From contig DVGT01000077.1 of NCBI GenBank assembly GCA_018712555.1, forward strand, positions 1 to 16,562: a stretch of 16,562 bases of DNA, written 5' to 3'. The first letter of the stretch is position 1, and every line of letters starts with the position of its first letter. Below are positions 1 to 6,842 of the stretch, in pieces. Source of the stretch: Faecimorpha stercoravium (GTDB lineage Bacteria; Bacillota; Clostridia; Lachnospirales; Bianqueaceae). The notes under the pieces were generated by a model, which had not been told where the DNA came from, ran no database searches, and saw only the letters and a program-made list of their open reading frames with translations. A program made the position numbers and the translations under genes.

Positions 1-52
1 TACCAATAGAAAAAGGCTTTATTGAAGAATGATTAGCAGTTCTGCCAAGTGA

Positions 53-1201
53 TTATTCCTCTACTCTGGGTAATGCTGCTACGTCCTCCGGCACATCCAC
101 CAAATAAAGATTGCAGTACCCACTCACGTTACTGTTAAAAAGGACCTGTTTCCCATCGGTTGTAAACCGGGGATGTGGATGATGGTACTGATAGAAAAAG
201 CTTCCGTCATGCATGCACAGGACACGCGCCTCATCAAAGTCGGTTCCATTGTAGCGATACAGCTTGATACAATTGCCTGAATCGCTGACAATCAGACGAA
301 AATCATTAGAATGGATATGATCCGGACTGGGGAATGGCACGCCGGGCGCCTCCTGTTCGTTTTGTCCATCATAATCAATGACGCCGAAATAAGAACCGGC
401 TCCCGGCTTATGCACTTGATAACCGACTCGTACGCCATCCTGATACCAATATTCATGACCAATCTGCTCTTCCGGGATACGGCGCGGTCTCAGCATCTCG
501 GCCTTTCCCGTATCGGTATCTAACACCCACATACGCTGATCCACCAGATTCCAAGGCCCTTCATGACAGAACGTCAAGAGATTGGAGCGCGTTGGAGAAG
601 GATTGGCATGTCCTATCCAGCAGTTTTCCTGCCACAAAACCTCGCCGCCGCCATGTTCCGCATCAACCCGCACAATCCGACAATCCGGCTTGGCCTCAAA
701 GGTCTCCTGCATCCCCACATAACTGGCATTCAGATCCGCATAGATGCGATCCGACAGATCTTCTGTCAGCACCACATAGACATACCGCCCTTCGGCGCCC
801 CACAGCCCCACACTCATGAGAAAACCCCTCGGCGCCTCGTATAGAAGCTGACTTTCCAGCGTCGCGAGATCCAGTAGATAAAGCTTTCGATCCCTGATGA
901 AGCACACCGCGTCCCGCTTCGAATTGACATCATTGACAAAATATACCGGCGTACGGTCCCCTGGCTGAAAATCCGTCAGACGGCTGATCTCACCGCTCTC
1001 GATTTCGATGCTGAACAGATTGGCGGCATTGCCTCTGTCCGAACAGAAAAGAAGCCGGCGATTCTTGTCCCACCACCCATTATTGGTAAAATAGGTATGA
1101 AAACTATGGCACAAATAGCCCGTCAGCTGATGCACCGTCGCGCCGGATATTCTGTCTTGATAAACTCGTACTTCTGATGGATAGGTTTGAAATGCTTTCA
1201 T
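53..1201 (-). CDS. ogl: Oligogalacturonate lyase (polysaccharide lyase family 22)
   Basis: 382 residues, close to the usual length of about 388 for this family. The enzyme cleaves short oligogalacturonides by beta-elimination late in pectin degradation, in the cytoplasm; no signal peptide is visible, which fits. The fold expected is a seven-bladed propeller, and WD-like strand repeats run through the protein (for example SDRGNAANLFSI near 54-65, and NSNVSGYCNLYLVD near 356-369). The Mn-binding signature is present near the C-terminus: Q338, H341 and H343 in QYHHPHPRF, with a further His from DHIHSND (295/297). The spacing Q-x2-H-x-H matches the metal site known from the Yersinia enzyme. The ATG is preceded by AAGGGGG at good spacing, and a TATAAT promoter lies 52 bases upstream. 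No other pectin gene is visible; any partners would lie beyond the left edge. The 52 bases after the stop show no clear terminator. Confidence 0.93.
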   Translation of the reverse strand: MKAFQTYPSEVRVYQDRISGATVHQLTGYLCHSFHTYFTNNGWWDKNRRLLFCSDRGNAANLFSIEIESGEISRLTDFQPGDRTPVYFVNDVNSKRDAVCFIRDRKLYLLDLATLESQLLYEAPRGFLMSVGLWGAEGRYVYVVLTEDLSDRIYADLNASYVGMQETFEAKPDCRIVRVDAEHGGGEVLWQENCWIGHANPSPTRSNLLTFCHEGPWNLVDQRMWVLDTDTGKAEMLRPRRIPEEQIGHEYWYQDGVRVGYQVHKPGAGSYFGVIDYDGQNEQEAPGVPFPSPDHIHSNDFRLIVSDSGNCIKLYRYNGTDFDEARVLCMHDGSFFYQYHHPHPRFTTDGKQVLFNSNVSGYCNLYLVDVPEDVAALPRVEE

Positions 1202-1252
1202 TTAGTGTTCCCCCTTGTGGTATAAGTATAAAATCGCTACATCTATGCGCTC

Positions 1253-1281
1253 ATTATATCACAGACTCCACAAAAATCCAA
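1253..1281 (-). promoter_or_regulatory. Promoter of ogl
   Basis: On the minus strand there is an extended -10, TGATATAAT (hexamer 1253-1258), 17 bases from a weak -35 TTGGAT (1276-1281). It lies between tRNA-Gly and ogl, so ogl can be transcribed independently of the tRNA. No obvious operator palindrome was seen around it. Confidence 0.7.
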
Positions 1282-1299
1282 CATTTTACAAATAAAAAA

Positions 1300-1371
1300 A
1301 GCGCGAGACGGGATTCGAACCCGCGACCCTCGCCTTGGCAAGGCGATGCTCTACCACTGAGCCACTCGCGC
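1300..1371 (-). tRNA. tRNA-Gly (anticodon GCC)
   Basis: A complete cloverleaf reads on the minus strand. It has a 7-bp acceptor GCGCGAG/CTCGCGC, D arm GCTC/GAGC, anticodon stem TCGCC/GGCGA around TTGCCAA (anticodon GCC, plus-strand bases 1337-1339), and a TTCGAAT T-loop. The discriminator base is T73 (position 1300), as usual for bacterial tRNA-Gly. The 3' CCA is not encoded: the acceptor is followed directly by a T run, which together with the tRNA fold may help terminate transcription. It has its own promoter at 1402-1430. Confidence 0.97.
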
Positions 1372-1376
1372 AAATC

Positions 1377-1395
1377 TGTCGGTTTTGCACCGACA
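1377..1395 (-). other. Hairpin in the 5' leader of pre-tRNA-Gly
   Basis: The arms TGTCGGT (1377-1383) and ACCGACA (1389-1395) are perfectly complementary around a 5-base loop. The predicted transcription start from the TATAAT box falls at about 1395, so the hairpin would form the extreme 5' end of the primary transcript, 5 bases before the mature tRNA. Its role (stability or processing by RNase P) is inference. Confidence 0.5.
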
Positions 1396-1401
1396 AGAAA
1401 T

Positions 1402-1430
1402 ATTATACTACACTCTCGCTCAAAAAGCAA
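1402..1430 (-). promoter_or_regulatory. Promoter of tRNA-Gly
   Basis: Minus-strand -35 TTGCTT (1425-1430), a 17-base spacer, and a perfect -10 TATAAT (1402-1407). It sits between the stop of the dipeptidase gene and the tRNA, just upstream of the leader hairpin. Confidence 0.8.
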
Positions 1431-1439
1431 GACCTTTTT

Positions 1440-2159
1440 TTAATCTAACTTCAAATTCTGTGGTGATTCCATATAGCCGTAAATGGGTGTACGCCCCGTC
1501 GCATGTCCCCAGGCACGATCCCCATACGCATAATGCCACCACTCATTCTGGTAATTCACAAAACCCGCGTCACACATCACATGGTACAGAAGCCGTCTGT
1601 TATCGCGATATCTTCTCTCCTGCGCCGACAGATCATCTCGATCCTCATAATACCGAGTATGCGCTCGATCCGTAAGATCATCGAAATACGTCCCCATGGG
1701 AAGTTTTTCTCCATGGAGACATAGCGTCAGATCCACCGCTCCGCCCGTCGAATGCGGCGTCGGACGCTGTCTGTCAATCCGAGGATAGGCCACAAAATCA
1801 TCCATCCAGCGCAGAATCTGCTCCCGATCCGCCTCTGGATGCGCCATTTCCAACTGATGCCAATACAGATCATAGATGCTTTTCTGTACCGCAACAGGCC
1901 GCAATGTATCATAGATCCAAAGAGAAAAGGCCGACGGCAGGCTGTCTAACACGTTTTGCAGCATATGCGCCACCGTCTGGCGCACATAACAGCGTCTGAG
2001 TGCCCCCGACAGCCCCATCTCCGCATATTTGGCTCCATAGTACAGCCGAGGCCTGTCTGTGATATCCACCAGACTCTCTCCGCATTCCTCCGGAAAGGGA
2101 TACGGTGCATCCGGAACCGGCTCCGGAATGGACCGCTCTATCCAATCCGTCAGTTCCAT
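1440..2159 (-). CDS. D-alanyl-D-alanine dipeptidase, VanX/DdpX-like (peptidase M15D)
   Basis: 239 residues. All active-site elements of the VanX/DdpX family are present: the transition-state arginine in DTLRP (R87), zinc ligands H136 and D143 in PHSTGGAVDLTL, catalytic E206 and zinc ligand H209 in NEWWHY. Known members hydrolyse the D-Ala-D-Ala dipeptide in the cytoplasm, either for vancomycin resistance (VanX) or for recycling D-alanine as nutrient (DdpX). No signal peptide is visible, so a cytoplasmic site is likely. No vanH, vanA, vanR or vanS is seen nearby, so a recycling or wall-turnover role is more likely than resistance; that is inference. The start ATG shares its A with the stop of the upstream membrane-protein gene (TGATG), so translation is probably coupled. 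The same window gives no cognate dipeptide transporter. Confidence 0.88.
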   Translation of the reverse strand: MELTDWIERSIPEPVPDAPYPFPEECGESLVDITDRPRLYYGAKYAEMGLSGALRRCYVRQTVAHMLQNVLDSLPSAFSLWIYDTLRPVAVQKSIYDLYWHQLEMAHPEADREQILRWMDDFVAYPRIDRQRPTPHSTGGAVDLTLCLHGEKLPMGTYFDDLTDRAHTRYYEDRDDLSAQERRYRDNRRLLYHVMCDAGFVNYQNEWWHYAYGDRAWGHATGRTPIYGYMESPQNLKLD

Positions 2160-2668
2160 CAGGCTCTGGCCTCAAATTTCCTGGGAATATATCGCTTCAA
2201 GGCGGCTACCATTCGCTCATCCGGTTCGAAGATCAGCTTGATGGTCTTCTCATCCTTCGTCAGAATCCCGATATAAGACTTCTCGTTGAGCCCACCCCGT
2301 CCTGCATCGATCACCTTGTCGTACTTCGCTTCCAATTGGTTATGGTGGTTCTTACTATCTGCGGGCACCACCATCTGAAACTCCTTGGCGTCCACGCTCA
2401 GAAGGCGCTTACGGCTATTCTTGCCGAAAATGACATCTACATCAAGCAATCCGTCCGTGTAGATATACTCATATTCCCGATCGATCCTTCGCCAAAAGAA
2501 GTAAATAAACAGACAAGTCGCTACCAGAACGATCGAGAAAAACATGGTTATTAAGAGAAGCGCAAGGGCATTGATCACCACCGCACCCAAAATCATTCCT
2601 ACCTTCTTGATGATACGTGCCGTCTGATCTTCTCGCCGCACCATACACTCAATAAAAACGTTCTCCAT
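2159..2668 (-). CDS. Small membrane protein resembling DUF6106 family
   Basis: 169 residues. A hydrophobic block at about 23-59 is long enough for a tight two-helix hairpin and ends in FFWRR. It is followed by a soluble, probably cytoplasmic domain (about 65-165) with alternating beta-strand patterns (YEYIYTDGLLDVDVIFGK, SYIGILTKDEKTIKLIFEP). The layout, and parts of the sequence, resemble the small Clostridia proteins called DUF6106; I recognise this from the general pattern only. The function is unknown. GGGAGG lies 11 bases before the chosen ATG; an ATG 8 bases further upstream is in another frame. It is first in a two-gene unit with the dipeptidase, with one base of overlap, suggesting a link to D-Ala-D-Ala or wall turnover, or simply shared transcription. 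Confidence 0.75.
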   Translation of the reverse strand: MENVFIECMVRREDQTARIIKKVGMILGAVVINALALLLITMFFSIVLVATCLFIYFFWRRIDREYEYIYTDGLLDVDVIFGKNSRKRLLSVDAKEFQMVVPADSKNHHNQLEAKYDKVIDAGRGGLNEKSYIGILTKDEKTIKLIFEPDERMVAALKRYIPRKFEARA

Positions 2669-2718
2669 AGATCCATGTTCCTCCCATTTGTGTCATACCG
2701 CATTCGCGGATTTTCTAC

Positions 2719-2747
2719 ATTATAGCATAGAAACAGTCCAGATACAA
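2719..2747 (-). promoter_or_regulatory. Promoter of the membrane protein - dipeptidase unit
   Basis: Minus-strand -35 TTGTAT (2742-2747), a 17-base spacer, and an extended -10 TGCTATAAT (hexamer 2719-2724). The -35 starts only 2 bases beyond the stop codon of the M18 aminopeptidase gene, so the new transcription unit begins directly behind it. Confidence 0.75.
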
Positions 2748-2748
2748 G

Positions 2749-2763
2749 TTTACAATTTGTAAA
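2749..2763. repeat. 15-base interrupted palindrome at the M18 gene stop
   Basis: TTTACAA and TTGTAAA flank a central T. It covers the last codons and stop of the aminopeptidase gene and lies immediately upstream of the -35 at 2742-2747. It could be an operator for the downstream promoter or chance in AT-rich codons (Phe-Tyr-Lys-Leu-stop). Confidence 0.3.
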
Positions 2764-4015
2764 ATCCGCAGAAGGATCTCCAAGTATACTCATAATCCAC
2801 CCAGGCCATCATCTCCCGAGCAGAATGCATGGACAGAATAGGCGTACCGATATCCACGATCCGACAAGGCAAGTAGGCGCACATCACAGGCCCCAATGTT
2901 GAACCGCTCACCTTATCCGCTCTGCTGATAAAGGTCTGAACCGGCACTCCCTCTCTCTCGCAGATCTGCCGGTAAACGCTGTAGTCTGCCGCATTGGTCA
3001 TGTATCGCTGTCCTGCATCCAGCTTAATCACCGGACCGCCGCCCAGAATGGGATACACTTTGACGTCATGCGCCTCGGAATGGTTCGGATGCACTGCATG
3101 CGCCACATCTGCCGACAGCATGAAAGACCCTGTCAATGCGTCCATAAAGGCACGGCGATCTAATCCCAGGCATGCGGCGATCTTTTCCAACAGCAGCGAT
3201 ACCATGGCCGATCCGCCTCCCTGCGGCGTCCTGCTGCCGATCTCCTCATGATCTAAGGCCGCCAGTACGGTCATCCCCGTCTGCGGTGTATTCTCGATCA
3301 ACGCCTCCATGGCCGCGCTGACCATCACCAAATCGTCCAGTCTCGGTGAAGAAAGAAATTCTCCATTCCATCCTGTCGTCATCGGAGTGTCTGTATTATA
3401 GGTAAAAAGATCATAGTCCAGAATCGCTTCTGTTTCGACTCCCAGCGTCTCTCCCAGCGCCTCCCGCACGAAATGCTCCGACAGATCCAGGCCAGCCAAT
3501 GGCTGCATATCCACCTGTGGATTCAGCTCCACACCGCGATTGACCTCTCGATTCATATGGATGGCCAGATTGGGAATCACGAGCAGTGGACGCGTAAGGT
3601 CTACCACACGTACATCTGTTTCAAACAGATGCTGGCTGCGCACTGCCACCTTCCCCGCTAACGACAGCGGACGATCCAGCCAGGTACTGTAGATGGGACC
3701 ACCGTATACACTCACATTCAGCTTACTGCTATGCCCCTTTTCCAGTTCCGGCTCCGGTTTCAGCCGGAAACCGGGCTGATCCGTATGTGCGCTGACCAAG
3801 CGAAAAAACGGCGCCTGACGCCGCCCCTCTCCGACTCGAAACGCCAGACAGGAGGTTTCATGAATCACCACATAATAAGCGCCCCCTTCTGTGAGATTCC
3901 ATGACTCCGACAATGAAAGCTTCTCAAATCCCGCTTCCTGAAATCTTTGTTCCATCTCCCGCACGACTGTAGCCGCACAAGTTCCTTTTTGCAAAAAATC
4001 AATCAGTTTTTTCAT
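2750..4015 (-). CDS. apeB: M18 family aminopeptidase (aspartyl aminopeptidase-like)
   Basis: 421 residues from the chosen start, typical for bacterial M18 enzymes (about 420-430). It is a cytoplasmic di-zinc aminopeptidase that removes N-terminal residues, preferentially acidic ones in characterised relatives. The metal and catalytic signatures are in order: SAHTDQPGFRLKP (H77, D79), SPRLDDL (D227), DHEEIGS (E257/E258), SADVAHAVHPNH (D303) and the terminal SMHSAREM (H397). I chose the ATG at 4015 (MKKLIDFL) because AGGGAGAGAG precedes it; the reading frame stays open for 12 more codons upstream, but those lie inside nth. The gene overlaps the end of nth by 17 bases, so translation is probably coupled. 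No terminator is apparent after it; a new promoter follows at once. Confidence 0.93.
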   Translation of the reverse strand: MKKLIDFLQKGTCAATVVREMEQRFQEAGFEKLSLSESWNLTEGGAYYVVIHETSCLAFRVGEGRRQAPFFRLVSAHTDQPGFRLKPEPELEKGHSSKLNVSVYGGPIYSTWLDRPLSLAGKVAVRSQHLFETDVRVVDLTRPLLVIPNLAIHMNREVNRGVELNPQVDMQPLAGLDLSEHFVREALGETLGVETEAILDYDLFTYNTDTPMTTGWNGEFLSSPRLDDLVMVSAAMEALIENTPQTGMTVLAALDHEEIGSRTPQGGGSAMVSLLLEKIAACLGLDRRAFMDALTGSFMLSADVAHAVHPNHSEAHDVKVYPILGGGPVIKLDAGQRYMTNAADYSVYRQICEREGVPVQTFISRADKVSGSTLGPVMCAYLPCRIVDIGTPILSMHSAREMMAWVDYEYTWRSFCGFYKL

Positions 4016-4643
4016 CTGTTTCTCTCTCCCTCTGTTCACATTCCGCCGCAATCACACACCGTTCGCACTGGGGATTGCGGGCACTGCAGCAACGCCTTCC
4101 ATGAAAAATCAAAAGATGATGCATCAATGACCATATGGAAGGATCCAGCGCCTGCTGCAGCTGTTTCTCCGTCTCCTCTACATTTTTGGCATGCGCCAAT
4201 CCGATACGATTCGACACGCGGAACACATGCGTGTCCACTGCAATGGCCGGAACGCCGAATGCATTGGAGAGAACCACGTTCGCGGTCTTTCTCCCCACAC
4301 CTGGCAAGCTGGTCAGTTCTTCCATAGTGGATGGCACCTCTCCGCCAAATCGATCTGCCAATTCCCTAAAAAGCATGTATAGGCTCCGCGACTTCATATG
4401 ATAAAATCCCAGGCTTCGAATGTAGGTCTCGATCTCCTCCTGACTCAGTTGCAGCAGGTGATCCAGATCCGGACAATCCTTAAAAAAAGTCTCTGTCACC
4501 CGGTTGACCTGACGATCCGTTGTCTGCGCGCTCAGAACCGTGGCCACCAGAAGCTGTAAAGGCGTCTCATAATTCAGCTCACAGCGTACGTCTGGATATT
4601 CTTCTTTCAGTTTCTCATAAATCTTCTGTACTTTCTCCGTCAT
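3999..4643 (-). CDS. nth: Endonuclease III (DNA glycosylase/AP lyase)
   Basis: 214 residues, matching the usual length of about 211. It excises oxidised pyrimidines and cleaves the abasic site in base excision repair. The helix-hairpin-helix is at 113-130 (LPGVGRKTANVV) with catalytic K119; the catalytic aspartate is D137 in VDTHVFR. The 4Fe-4S cluster motif C-x6-C-x2-C-x5-C is complete at C186, C193, C196 and C202. The ATG at 4643 is supported by AAGGAG seven bases upstream; an upstream in-frame ATG would add 25 basic residues that do not belong to the family. The start is one base after the stop of the preceding membrane-protein gene, and the end overlaps the aminopeptidase, so it lies inside a tightly packed operon. 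Confidence 0.97.
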   Translation of the reverse strand: MTEKVQKIYEKLKEEYPDVRCELNYETPLQLLVATVLSAQTTDRQVNRVTETFFKDCPDLDHLLQLSQEEIETYIRSLGFYHMKSRSLYMLFRELADRFGGEVPSTMEELTSLPGVGRKTANVVLSNAFGVPAIAVDTHVFRVSNRIGLAHAKNVEETEKQLQQALDPSIWSLMHHLLIFHGRRCCSARNPQCERCVIAAECEQRERETDEKTD

Positions 4644-4644
4644 C

Positions 4645-5466
4645 TTATGTCTCCTTCTTTTCGGATTCTTTCTTATTATAGCGCGCTTTGGGAAAAGATA
4701 CAAGAAGCATTCCTTCATGGGCCCCCACCATCAGTGCCAAACACAGCATCTTGCCCACTATGTCCTGAGGGTTCCATAGGGCCAGGCCGAAAAGCAGAAC
4801 GCTATACCCCAATAGCTTCCATATACTCTCTCTCCGTGCTTCCTGCGTCTCGTAAAAAATCAGAGCCGTCATCGGAAACACCGCAAAACTATCTCCGTTC
4901 CCCCACAAAGGCCACCATGCCGGCATACGCAAGCCTCCGCCGCCTGCCACAGGGATCAAAAGAGCGAAGGGCAGCGCCCAAATCGCGCTTTGTTTCAGGA
5001 TTCTATGCACTCTGCCGCCGCGGACCACAAATTGTTCCTGTGCGGACGTGCCGCCAGCTAGCAAAAAGACCTCCATAAAGTGCAGCAGACCTACTATGGC
5101 CAGAATCCCGGAGACATCCGCCAGTTTCCATAGTCCCAGAATGCCCACACAGGCGCCGCTATAGGCGAAACAGGCAAATCGGGGACGGATCTTGGAAAGC
5201 AATAATGCCATAGGAAACAGCAGTACCAGATCCATCCCCACTCTCACGCTCAGCCCCAATGTACAGACAAGAAGTATGCCAAAACTCCCCACGGCAAGTC
5301 CCCAAATCCCCGAACGCAGGGTCCTTTGCCAGGCTGCCTTCGGCTGTTCTCTTCGGTACCGGCGATATGTGATCCATAATGCGATCCCATAGACAGGGTT
5401 GCAGATCCCCGCCACAAGGCTCTCGGCATAGAGCCGCCAAAATGCGCCGATTCCCTCTTCGACCAA
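4645..5466 (-). CDS. MinJ-like polytopic membrane protein lacking a PDZ domain
   Basis: 273 residues with about eight hydrophobic segments (near 16-34, 52-72, 76-91, 98-112, 119-138, 158-175, 216-232, 237-257) and a lysine/glutamate-rich tail. Patterns such as the NP-x-Y early helix, RPRFACFAYSG, LLHFMEVFLLAGG and the later VVRGGR...A-x-WALP resemble the membrane part of B. subtilis MinJ/YvjD-type proteins, which act at the division site and in other Firmicutes carry a C-terminal PDZ domain. Here the protein stops after the membrane part. The position directly behind the S41/PDZ protease gene supports the assignment, since minJ neighbours ctpB in Bacillus. The start is TTG at 5466, with AGGGG 8-9 bases upstream and only 4 bases after the protease stop. 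The family call is inference from pattern and order; function is untested. Confidence 0.7.
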   Translation of the reverse strand: MVEEGIGAFWRLYAESLVAGICNPVYGIALWITYRRYRREQPKAAWQRTLRSGIWGLAVGSFGILLVCTLGLSVRVGMDLVLLFPMALLLSKIRPRFACFAYSGACVGILGLWKLADVSGILAIVGLLHFMEVFLLAGGTSAQEQFVVRGGRVHRILKQSAIWALPFALLIPVAGGGGLRMPAWWPLWGNGDSFAVFPMTALIFYETQEARRESIWKLLGYSVLLFGLALWNPQDIVGKMLCLALMVGAHEGMLLVSFPKARYNKKESEKKET

Positions 5467-5470
5467 GAGA

Positions 5471-6718
5471 TTATGCCCCTATGTCCGTTCGTATCACTTC
5501 CAACGCTGTCTGCAACTGCATATCCTCCTCTTCCGGTATCTCGCTCATCTGCTTTTGTTCCTCCGTCAGATCAATCTGAATATCCGGTTCAATCCCCGTT
5601 CCATGAATATTATTTCCGTTAGGGGTATAATACTTTGCCGTCGTCATCTTGTAGGCCGTACCATCCGACATGGACCAGGTGGTCTGCACGATACCCTTGC
5701 CAAAAGTTGTCGTTCCCACCACCGTAGCCACATCTCTTTCCTTCAGCGCTCCGCACAGAAGTTCTGAGGCACTGGCTGAATACTCGTTCACCAGAACGGT
5801 CATAGGTACCTGGATTCCTTCTCCTTCCGCATAGAACTCCTGCCGCTCTCCCTGCTTATTCTCTGTATACGCGATCAATCCCTCCGGCACCAGATGCTCC
5901 GCAACTGCCAGCACCGCATTCAAAGAGCCCCCCAGGTTATTCCGCAGGTCTAAAATCAGTCCCTTCATACCGCTGGCCATCATCTGCTCCCATGCCTCAT
6001 CGAATTGCTCCTCTGTGACCGTGTCAAAGCTCGTGATCTGCAGGTACATGATACCATCCTCGATCTCGTGCCAGAACACCGTGGGAATCTCTACCTCAGC
6101 CAAGGTGACGGCCACATCATAGGTGCTGTCATCCGACGGCCGATACAACGTAAGATTTCTAACCTCTCCAATCTGCCCGCTGATTCGTTCCCGTAGCTCC
6201 TCCGTACTCATACCCGATATGCTTTCTCCTTCTACTGCCATGAGCCGGTCTCCTGGTTGAATTCCGGCTGCCGCAGCAGGACTTCCCTCATAAACCGCTA
6301 CAATATCCTGCCCTGCGACGGATATCCCAACGCCTCCATAAGATCCTTCGGTATTGATCTTGATCTCCGCATACTCCTCTGCCGTATAATATTCCGCATA
6401 TTGATCATCCAGAACATCCATCAGCCCCTCATACATTCCCTCTATCAGATCATCTACACTCAGATCCTCCAGGATGTACTGCTCCTCGATGGTATTGATG
6501 ATTCGATTGGCCTTATTTAAGAGTCCTGTCATCTGCTGGCTGCTCATGCCATTTTCATATTGCGTATTCCCAAGGATAATCGTAGGACGAAAAATCAACA
6601 TACCGAGTCCTATCACCACAAGCGCCAGCGCAATTCCCGTCCCCAATCCCCACCAGTACGGAGATATGCGTCTTGTTTCCCTAGATCCATGTTCCATGCC
6701 ACTTTTACCCTCTTCCAC
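5471..6718 (-). CDS. S41 family C-terminal processing peptidase with PDZ domain (CtpA/CtpB-like)
   Basis: 415 residues. A cytoplasmic N-terminus is followed by one membrane helix (about 24-46), so the protease faces outside the membrane. A PDZ domain spans about 124-195 (GSYGGVGISV, then SPAAAAGIQPGDRL), and the S41 core follows (GLILDLRNNLGG at 253-264). The catalytic set matches CtpB: S316 in YSASASE, K341 in FGKG and Q345 in GIVQ, with the Ser-Lys spacing of 25 and Lys-Gln spacing of 4 known for that enzyme. Such proteases trim or degrade extracytoplasmic proteins, often wall enzymes or sporulation signalling factors. The start used is GTG (6718) behind GAAGGTG; an ATG seven codons later (6697), behind AGAGGG, is an alternative. 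It heads the unit S41 - MinJ-like - nth - M18. A terminator upstream separates it from the M23 gene. Confidence 0.93.
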   Translation of the reverse strand: MEEGKSGMEHGSRETRRISPYWWGLGTGIALALVVIGLGMLIFRPTIILGNTQYENGMSSQQMTGLLNKANRIINTIEEQYILEDLSVDDLIEGMYEGLMDVLDDQYAEYYTAEEYAEIKINTEGSYGGVGISVAGQDIVAVYEGSPAAAAGIQPGDRLMAVEGESISGMSTEELRERISGQIGEVRNLTLYRPSDDSTYDVAVTLAEVEIPTVFWHEIEDGIMYLQITSFDTVTEEQFDEAWEQMMASGMKGLILDLRNNLGGSLNAVLAVAEHLVPEGLIAYTENKQGERQEFYAEGEGIQVPMTVLVNEYSASASELLCGALKERDVATVVGTTTFGKGIVQTTWSMSDGTAYKMTTAKYYTPNGNNIHGTGIEPDIQIDLTEEQKQMSEIPEEEDMQLQTALEVIRTDIGA

Positions 6719-6745
6719 ACTTACACCTTCCCATCTGATCTTTTT

Positions 6746-6774
6746 ATTGTATTCACATCCGATTTATCTTATGC
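6746..6774 (-). promoter_or_regulatory. Possible promoter of the S41 protease unit
   Basis: The gap after the M23 terminator must hold a start site for the next unit. The best candidate is -10 TACAAT (6746-6751) on the minus strand. The hexamer 17 bases upstream, GCATAA (6769-6774), is a poor -35, so an activator or another sigma factor may be involved. Confidence 0.35.
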
Positions 6775-6793
6775 CCTTCAAAATGCCCCATCG

Positions 6794-6834
6794 AAAAAAG
6801 CTGTGACTCCTAAACGGAAAATCACAGCTTTTTT
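6794..6834 (-). terminator. Strong rho-independent terminator after the M23 gene
   Basis: A perfect 13-bp stem pairs AAAAAAGCTGTGA (6794-6806) with TCACAGCTTTTTT (6822-6834) around a 15-base loop. It works on paper in both directions, but only the minus strand has a gene running into it; that gene stops 9 bases earlier. It ends the cdaR-like - ftsE - ftsX - M23 unit. Confidence 0.92.
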
Positions 6835-6842
6835 CTGCCTTT

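Noticed and set aside
1421..1440. AAAAAG/CTTTTT hairpin as a terminator of the dipeptidase gene
   Set aside because: All-A/T 6-bp stem overlapping the -35 of the tRNA promoter; not stable enough.
1440..2159. Vancomycin resistance gene cluster
   Set aside because: Only the VanX-like enzyme is present; no ligase, dehydrogenase or two-component genes are in the window.
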